Shown: positions 59,200-64,000 of the stretch, piece by piece
Layout of the letters: each line of letters starts with the position of its first letter
Numbering within the stretch: the first letter of the stretch is position 1
Source of the DNA: Jannaschia helgolandensis
Lineage (GTDB): Bacteria; Pseudomonadota; Alphaproteobacteria; Rhodobacterales; Rhodobacteraceae
Direction of reading: 5' to 3'
Length of the DNA: 64,000 nt
NCBI RefSeq assembly: GCF_900109285.1
Contig: NZ_FNZQ01000001.1
Location: forward strand, 124,001-188,000
Notes under the pieces: generated by a model
What the model was told of the DNA's origin: nothing
Database searches by the model: none
The model's input: only the letters and a program-made list of their open reading frames with translations
Made by a program: the position numbers and the translations under genes

Positions 59200-59931
59200 T
59201 CAGAGGTTGACGTCGGGCAAGCTGTCGAAGGCCTGCCGCAAGGCATCGGACCAGCCGTCCGAGACGGCGCGCCAATCCTCGTCGGTGTCCAGAATGCGCC
59301 GCGAATACCCCAGCTTCAGACTGTCGGTTTCGTAGATTTGCAGATCGAGCGGCGTTCCCACGGACAGGTTGGCGCGAATGGTCGAATCGAAGCTGACCAT
59401 CAACAGCTTTACGCCCTGGGCGAAATCCATGTCGTTGTCATAAGCGCGCACCAGAATGGGACGGCCGTACTTGGTCTCACCGATCTGGAAAAACGGCGTG
59501 TCGGTCTGGGCCTCGACGAAATTCCCCTCGGGGTAGATCATATAAAGGCGCGGCGGACCGCCTTTTACCTGTCCGCCGAAGATCATAGTGGCGTTGAACG
59601 TGCTGCCGGCATTCGGACCGCCTGCCCGCTGCTGCGCGATCACGTCCTTCAAGGTCTGGCCGATCAGGCGCGCGGCCTGAAACATCGACGGCGCGCTCAT
59701 CAATGATGGATCACGTTCGGAGGGCGCCAGATTACGTTCCTCCAGAAGGCTGACAACGGCTTGGGTCGTAGCCAGGTTACCGGCGGTCATCAGCATTAGC
59801 GTCCGCTCGCCCGGCTCCTCCCAGGTATAAAGTTTGCGATAGCTGGAGATGTTATCGAGGCCCGCATTGGTGCGGGTATCGGCGAGGAAGACGAGGCCGC
59901 GTTCGAGTTGCAGGCCAACGCAATAAGTCAT
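59200..59931 (-). CDS. Anbu-type proteasome-like peptidase
   Basis: A 243-residue Ntn-hydrolase of the Anbu (ancestral beta subunit) family. The sequence begins Met-Thr-Tyr-Cys, so removal of Met exposes Thr1 as nucleophile. LVFLADTRTNAGLDNISSYR and KLYTW hold the other expected elements, including the Lys after the conserved Asp/Arg region. MLMTAGNLATTQAVVSLLEE is the proteasome beta-type Gly-rich strand-turn. Known Anbu assemblies are open helical or lock-washer-like oligomers. It lies with the transglutaminase, alpha-E and ATP-grasp genes, the classic Anbu operon. Confidence 0.92.
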   Translation of the reverse strand: MTYCVGLQLERGLVFLADTRTNAGLDNISSYRKLYTWEEPGERTLMLMTAGNLATTQAVVSLLEERNLAPSERDPSLMSAPSMFQAARLIGQTLKDVIAQQRAGGPNAGSTFNATMIFGGQVKGGPPRLYMIYPEGNFVEAQTDTPFFQIGETKYGRPILVRAYDNDMDFAQGVKLLMVSFDSTIRANLSVGTPLDLQIYETDSLKLGYSRRILDTDEDWRAVSDGWSDALRQAFDSLPDVNL

Positions 59932-60056
59932 GGGATCAGGTCCAGAATGAGGTCGCGGCTACAGGTCAGCCTTGGCAGCGATTGTGTCAAGCAATCGTGT
60001 CAAATTTCACGGAATGACGCGATTCATCGGCCACAGCTTCACCATTTTCGCAACCC

Positions 60057-60878
60057 TCAGGCCTCGGAAACCGTGACCTTAACGTCCATCGACTCGACAC
60101 CAAGGCCCTGCCGAATACCCGAGATCGGAGCGGCGTCCGAATAATCGAGTCCGGTCGCAACCCGCACATAGCGGTCATCGGGCGAATATCCGTTCGAGAT
60201 ATCGAACCCGACCCAGCCCAGTCCTTCCAGATGTGCCTCGGCCCAGGCATGGGTGGCATCCTGCTCGTCGCGGTCGTTCATCCGCAGATAGCCAGAAACA
60301 TAACGTGCGGGATAATCCAGCAGGCGCGCGCAGGTGACGAAGATATGCGCATGATCCTGACAGACGCCAGAACCGACGGCGATTGCATCCTCTGCGGTCT
60401 GATGCACTTCGGTGGTGCCTGTGTCATAGCCAACCGCTTCGCGGATCGCGGCGGACAGCGCATGCAGACGATCGAGAGGGTCTTCGATCTCGCGGACATC
60501 GCGGGCCAAAGCCATTGTACCGCTGCCGCGTCGCGTCAGATCGGTGGGCCGCAGGAACATCCACAGCGGCATGTAACCCCCCTGATCTCCGATAACGCCG
60601 GCCTGATCCTGCACTTCAACGATACCGTGGGCGGTGATCGTCACATCGGTCCGGCCCGAGTCTACCGACACCAGTTGCGTGGTGTTGGCGTGGGCGTCAT
60701 CGAACGACACCTCGATCTGACCGCCGTCGATGTCTGTCACCCAGTCCACGACCTGCTGTCCGGGTCGGCTTTTGGGTATCAGGCGCAGTTGCTGAAGGGC
60801 GTAAGTGACCGGCTCGGACCAGCGATAGGAGGTCACATGGCGAATGGCTAGGCGGGATGTTCTGGGGGCATCCGTCAT
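60057..60878 (-). CDS. Transglutaminase-like cysteine peptidase of the Anbu operon
   Basis: A 273-residue protein. N-terminal beta domain (SRLAIRHVTSYRWSEPVTYA) and catalytic transglutaminase core: Cys in SGVCQDHAHIF, His in DATHAWAEAHL, Asp in GWVGFDISNG. Start ATG 60878 overlaps the stop of the alpha-E gene (ATGA); longer upstream frames lie inside that gene. Proposed in the literature to act with the ATP-grasp protein on peptide or amide bonds. Confidence 0.92.
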   Translation of the reverse strand: MTDAPRTSRLAIRHVTSYRWSEPVTYALQQLRLIPKSRPGQQVVDWVTDIDGGQIEVSFDDAHANTTQLVSVDSGRTDVTITAHGIVEVQDQAGVIGDQGGYMPLWMFLRPTDLTRRGSGTMALARDVREIEDPLDRLHALSAAIREAVGYDTGTTEVHQTAEDAIAVGSGVCQDHAHIFVTCARLLDYPARYVSGYLRMNDRDEQDATHAWAEAHLEGLGWVGFDISNGYSPDDRYVRVATGLDYSDAAPISGIRQGLGVESMDVKVTVSEA

Positions 60879-61816
60879 TGCGAAAACCTGTAGTCGAGTT
60901 CGATCTGCACCGCCAACTCTCCGTTCCGCCTGAGGAAGTTCTGAAGAAACTGGTGTAAGCCGTTCTCGAAAATGGTTTCGATCGTGGCGTGGTTCAGATC
61001 CTGGCACATCGCTTCGGCCATGTCGTGGCTGGGCATTCTGATACCATAGTCGGACTCAAGATAGCCCAGGTTATCACCGATCTTGGAATAACAAAACGCC
61101 AGCGACCGCGGCATGCGGCTATCCAGTGTCAGGAATTTCGCGATGTCGGCAGGCTTGCGATTGCGTCCATGCACCATGCGGAAGGCACCTTCGGCGGACA
61201 CCGAGCGGAGGATCATTTCCCACTGGGCATTGTCGAGCGTCGATCCAACCCCGGCGGCCGATGGCAGCAGAACGTAATACTTAACATCCAGCAGACGCGC
61301 GGTGGCATCGGCCCGTTCCAGAAAAGTACCCAATCGAGCGAAGTCATAAATGTCGTTTCGCAGCATCGTACCGTGCAGCGCACCTCGCACGAAGGCCGAT
61401 CGCTGCTTGATGACCCCCAAAGTGCGCGGCAGATCGCGGGGAATGACCTTGCGCGACAGTTCGCTGCACAGCGTCATCCAACATTCGTTTACCGCCTCCC
61501 AGACTTCGCGGGTCAGGGCAGTGCGGACAAGGCGCGCATTCATCCGGGCACCTTCGATACAGTTCAGGATTGACGAATGATTGTCCTTGCCACGCAGAAT
61601 CCAGTCGACCACCTGTTCACCCGTGACATCGTCGTGGTGCGCCTTGTAGGAAGCGGTAACTCCCGCGGTCTTGAGTACCGAAGCCCATTCGCTCTCGGCG
61701 CGATCGGGACGGGTCAGGGCTATTCGCTGACCGGTCTCGACCAGTCGCGCAAGGTTTTCCGAACGCTCCAGATAACGGAACATCCACGCCAGGCCGCCCG
61801 CGGTTTTACCCAGCAT
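60875..61816 (-). CDS. Alpha-E domain protein of the Anbu operon
   Basis: A 313-residue all-helical protein beginning MLGKTAGGLAWMFRYLERSE, the standard alpha-E start with the conserved RYLER motif, and continuing AFVRGALHGTMLRNDIYDFA and FLERADATARLLDVKYYVLL. The start is ATG 61816, with GGGAGG six bases upstream; a TTG at 61822 is too near the site. Function unknown apart from constant company with ATP-grasp and transglutaminase partners. Confidence 0.92.
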   Translation of the reverse strand: MLGKTAGGLAWMFRYLERSENLARLVETGQRIALTRPDRAESEWASVLKTAGVTASYKAHHDDVTGEQVVDWILRGKDNHSSILNCIEGARMNARLVRTALTREVWEAVNECWMTLCSELSRKVIPRDLPRTLGVIKQRSAFVRGALHGTMLRNDIYDFARLGTFLERADATARLLDVKYYVLLPSAAGVGSTLDNAQWEMILRSVSAEGAFRMVHGRNRKPADIAKFLTLDSRMPRSLAFCYSKIGDNLGYLESDYGIRMPSHDMAEAMCQDLNHATIETIFENGLHQFLQNFLRRNGELAVQIELDYRFSQ

Positions 61817-61891
61817 GGTCAACCTCCCGGATCAGGGACACGGAAATATCGTGTGCGGTCGGGGCGCAACGGCTCTGGGCAGGGTTTCCCA

Positions 61892-63319
61892 TCAGTCGTC
61901 CTCCAGCACCCAGGTGTCCTTGGTGCCTCCGCCCTGGCTGGAGTTGACGACCAGCGAGCCCTTCTTGAGTGCCACGCGGGTCAGACCGCCGGGTGTGATC
62001 TCGATTCCGTTTGGGGACACCAGGACGAAGGGGCGCAGATCGACGTGTCGCGGCGTGAGCCCGGCCTTGCTGAAAATCGGACAGGTCGAAAGCGCCAACG
62101 TCGGCTGGGCGATATAATTCGACGGGCGCGCTTCCAGCTTGGCCCGGAACTCGCGGATATCCTTTTTCGACGCTGTCGGTCCGATGAGCATACCGTAGCC
62201 GCCGGAACCGTGGACTTCCTTGACGACCAACTCCTCGAGATTGTCGAGGACATGCGCGAGGCTGTCGGGGTCCGAGCAGCGCCAGGTCGGCACGTTTTCA
62301 AGCATCGCCTTTTCGCCGGTATAGAATTCGACGATATCGGGCATGTAGCTGTAGATCGCCTTGTCATCCGAAACCCCGGTGCCCGGCGCATTCGCAATCG
62401 TGATCCCGCCAGCCCGATAGACGTCGAAGATACCCGGTACGCCCAACTGACTGTCGGGGCGAAAATTCAGCGGGTCCAGATAATCGTCATCGACCCGTCG
62501 ATAGAGCACGTCGATGGTGCGATAGCCCTCGGTCGTCCGCATTGCCACACGCCCGTCGACGACGCGCAGGTCGTGACCTTCAACCAGCTCCACGCCCATT
62601 TGATCGGCAAGGAAGCTGTGTTCGTAGTAAGCGGAATTATGGATACCCGGCGTCAGCACGGCGACGACAGGGTCCTGGTCGCACCGACGCGGCGCGGAAG
62701 CAGCAAGACTGGAATGCAGTGACTGCGGATAGCGGCTGACGCGTTGGATGCGGTTCTTTGCGAACAACTCGGGAAACATGTGCAGCATCGTCTCGCGATT
62801 TTCGAGCATGTAGCTGACGCCCGACGGAGTACGGGCATTGTCTTCGAGAACGTAGAACTGATCGGGACCCGTGCGAACCAGATCGACGCCGACAATATGG
62901 GTATAGATGCCGCCCGGCGGATCGACTCCGATCATCTGCTGCAGGAAGGCGTCGTTGCGGGCAATCATCTCAACCGGCAGCACGCCGGCACGGACGATCT
63001 CCTGGCGATGGTAGATATCGTGCAGGAAAGCGTTCAGCGCCCGCACACGCTGCTCGATGCCCCTCGACAGTCTCGCCCACTCACGTGCTGCGATAATCCG
63101 GGGCACTATGTCAAAAGGGATCAAGCGTTCGCCCGCACCCGCTGCGCCATACACGTTGAAGGTGATGCCGGTCAGACGGAATACGGCTTCGGCTTCGCGG
63201 GCCTTGGCGCGCAGGTGAGCGGGATCTTCCGAAGAGAACCATGTCTCGAAGGCTTGATAGGCATCGCGCACGGATCTGTCGGATCTCAGCATCTCGTCGA
63301 AAGGGGATACATCGCTCAT
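61892..63319 (-). CDS. Circularly permuted ATP-grasp protein of the Anbu operon
   Basis: A 475-residue protein of the DUF404/DUF407 circularly permuted ATP-grasp type 2. RLIPFDIVPRIIAAREWARL, DQFYVLEDNARTPSGVSYML, IANAPGTGVSDDKAIYSYMP and VVKEVHGSGGYGMLIGP (phosphate-loop-like) identify it. Start ATG 63319; an upstream codon at 63340 is possible. Predicted peptide or amide ligase. First gene of the four-gene cassette; 75 bp separate it from the alpha-E gene. Confidence 0.92.
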   Translation of the reverse strand: MSDVSPFDEMLRSDRSVRDAYQAFETWFSSEDPAHLRAKAREAEAVFRLTGITFNVYGAAGAGERLIPFDIVPRIIAAREWARLSRGIEQRVRALNAFLHDIYHRQEIVRAGVLPVEMIARNDAFLQQMIGVDPPGGIYTHIVGVDLVRTGPDQFYVLEDNARTPSGVSYMLENRETMLHMFPELFAKNRIQRVSRYPQSLHSSLAASAPRRCDQDPVVAVLTPGIHNSAYYEHSFLADQMGVELVEGHDLRVVDGRVAMRTTEGYRTIDVLYRRVDDDYLDPLNFRPDSQLGVPGIFDVYRAGGITIANAPGTGVSDDKAIYSYMPDIVEFYTGEKAMLENVPTWRCSDPDSLAHVLDNLEELVVKEVHGSGGYGMLIGPTASKKDIREFRAKLEARPSNYIAQPTLALSTCPIFSKAGLTPRHVDLRPFVLVSPNGIEITPGGLTRVALKKGSLVVNSSQGGGTKDTWVLEDD

Positions 63320-63727
63320 TCGCACAGGATGCGAGGACAAAACGACAAAGGCAATATGGGCAGCCTCTTAAATAATTCGGAAATCACAATCATAAGGCGA
63401 GTACAGCCCTCGCAACAAACACCGGATTGGCACCTGACCATGATCGCCGCCCCCCTTCCGGATCGCGCGTCCTCGCGCGGTTGGCCCGGAAGATCGGGGC
63501 GGCGCAAGCAATGAACGTCCCCGACTGTCGCTGAGTTCCCGAAAGTGCACAAAATAGAAGAAAAAGCACTTGTGAGCGCAACCATGACTGGAGACGGTAC
63601 AATTCCGCGCCATGTACCGGACTATATACTTCCACCACTTACACGCGCCTGTTAGGGTTGGGCGGCTGCAAACGGAAAAGACCCTATGATCGGCCTATGG
63701 CCGAATTGCCATCGGGATGGGGATATC
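63320..63727. other. Divergent intergenic region between the Anbu cassette and the TamA-like gene
   Basis: About 400 bases without a credible gene. It should hold the promoters of both divergent transcripts. No terminator or repeat was seen. Confidence 0.5.
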
Positions 63728-64000
63728 TTGAAGAGACTGATTGCTACGGGGCTCGCCCTGATATTTCTGGCCGCGCCATCCGGTGCTGCGCAACTGGATC
63801 TGAACCTGCCTGCGGACGAAGATCTTCAGGACAGTTTGCGGAATGCTTCGCTGACGGTTCAGGCCATCGACGAGAACGAGACCGAACGCCGTAATCTCGT
63901 CGCGGCTGCGCAATCCGACTACCGCAGGTTGTTGGCTGTGTTGTTTGAAGCAGGACATTTCGGTCCCGTCATCAGCATCAAGATCGACGGGGTCGAGGCC
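63728..64000 (+). CDS. TamA/BamA-family outer-membrane protein, 3' partial
   Basis: The frame runs off the right end. It starts at TTG 63728, with a purine-rich GGGATGGGG just upstream, and gives a signal peptide (LIATGLALIFLAAPSGAAQ). An in-frame ATG at 63686 would add 14 polar residues before the signal. After the signal come SLRNASLTVQAIDENETERR and ADYRRLLAVL-like helix text, then GHFGPVISIKIDGVEA, which is the first POTRA domain pattern of TamA-like proteins in Rhodobacteraceae. Predicted to assist translocation or assembly at the outer membrane. Confidence 0.75.
   Translation, partial: MKRLIATGLALIFLAAPSGAAQLDLNLPADEDLQDSLRNASLTVQAIDENETERRNLVAAAQSDYRRLLAVLFEAGHFGPVISIKIDGVEA

Noticed and set aside
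1-64000. CRISPR arrays, tRNA or rRNA genes, phage genes
   Set aside because: No regularly spaced repeats, no cloverleaf with T-loop consensus and no phage structural or integrase genes were recognised by eye.

Overview
The window looks like chromosomal DNA of an alphaproteobacterium of the Rhodobacteraceae/Roseobacter type. This rests on high GC content, dense short operons with 4-bp stop/start overlaps, the moaE-moaD-pgsA-uvrC block, a motB-flgE-flgK-flgL-flgI block, a deoC-ALDH16 pair, a seven-gene Mrp antiporter operon and an Anbu/transglutaminase/alpha-E/ATP-grasp cassette. No rRNA, tRNA or CRISPR array was seen.

Layout. (1) 2-5855: a Pel-type exopolysaccharide operon on the + strand. 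It has an ExoF-like SLBB/OPX export protein (5' end outside the window), a shortened PelD with no GGDEF domain, then PelE, PelF and PelG. A LuxR-type regulator with a degenerate receiver domain follows (6163-6984) behind an AT-rich leader with two inverted repeats. (2) 7435-10535: an ABC/HlyD type I secretion pair with no visible substrate, then a broken glutathione S-transferase remnant. (3) 10877-19073: mostly housekeeping genes (RadC, an inositol-monophosphatase homologue lacking metal ligands, an APH-fold kinase, DeoC, ALDH16, a TauE/SafE permease), ending with an OxyR homologue that lacks the peroxidatic cysteine and lies divergent from the Mrp operon. (4) 19171-24857: complete mrpABCDEFG. 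(5) 24870-32186 (- strand): a tightly coupled eight-gene operon of almost entirely uncharacterised proteins. It has a long coiled-coil protein, a 372-residue soluble protein, an AAA+ ATPase, three small or medium membrane proteins, a 438-residue protein of a DUF family, and one AT-rich gene that looks inserted. This is the best candidate in the window for an undescribed system. (6) 32315-38038: M20 peptidase, IMPACT/YigZ-like protein, two Cys-rich secreted proteins with a SCO1-like copper chaperone, an orphan oligopeptide-type binding protein and a TspO-like membrane protein. (7) 38045-46269: SDR, Hint-domain protein, moaE, moaD, pgsA, uvrC, a pteridine-reductase-like SDR, a Ca2+/Na+ antiporter, a 53-residue zinc-ribbon membrane protein and an S49 peptidase. 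(8) 46270-48591: insertion-sequence graveyard, in which a decayed IS5-family copy sits inside a decayed IS481-family transposase with a visible target duplication. (9) 48592-54479: flagellar flgI, flgL, flgK, flgE and motB, all read leftwards. (10) 54536-59115: flavin-split-barrel protein and an AttH-like lipocalin/FtsX/LolD-type ABC system. (11) 59200-63319: the Anbu proteasome-like cassette. (12) 63728 to the end: start of a TamA/BamA-family outer-membrane protein.

All functional calls come from reading the translated sequence and recalling family motifs; no searches were run. Alternative start codons are discussed where a ribosome-binding site or an overlap decides the choice.
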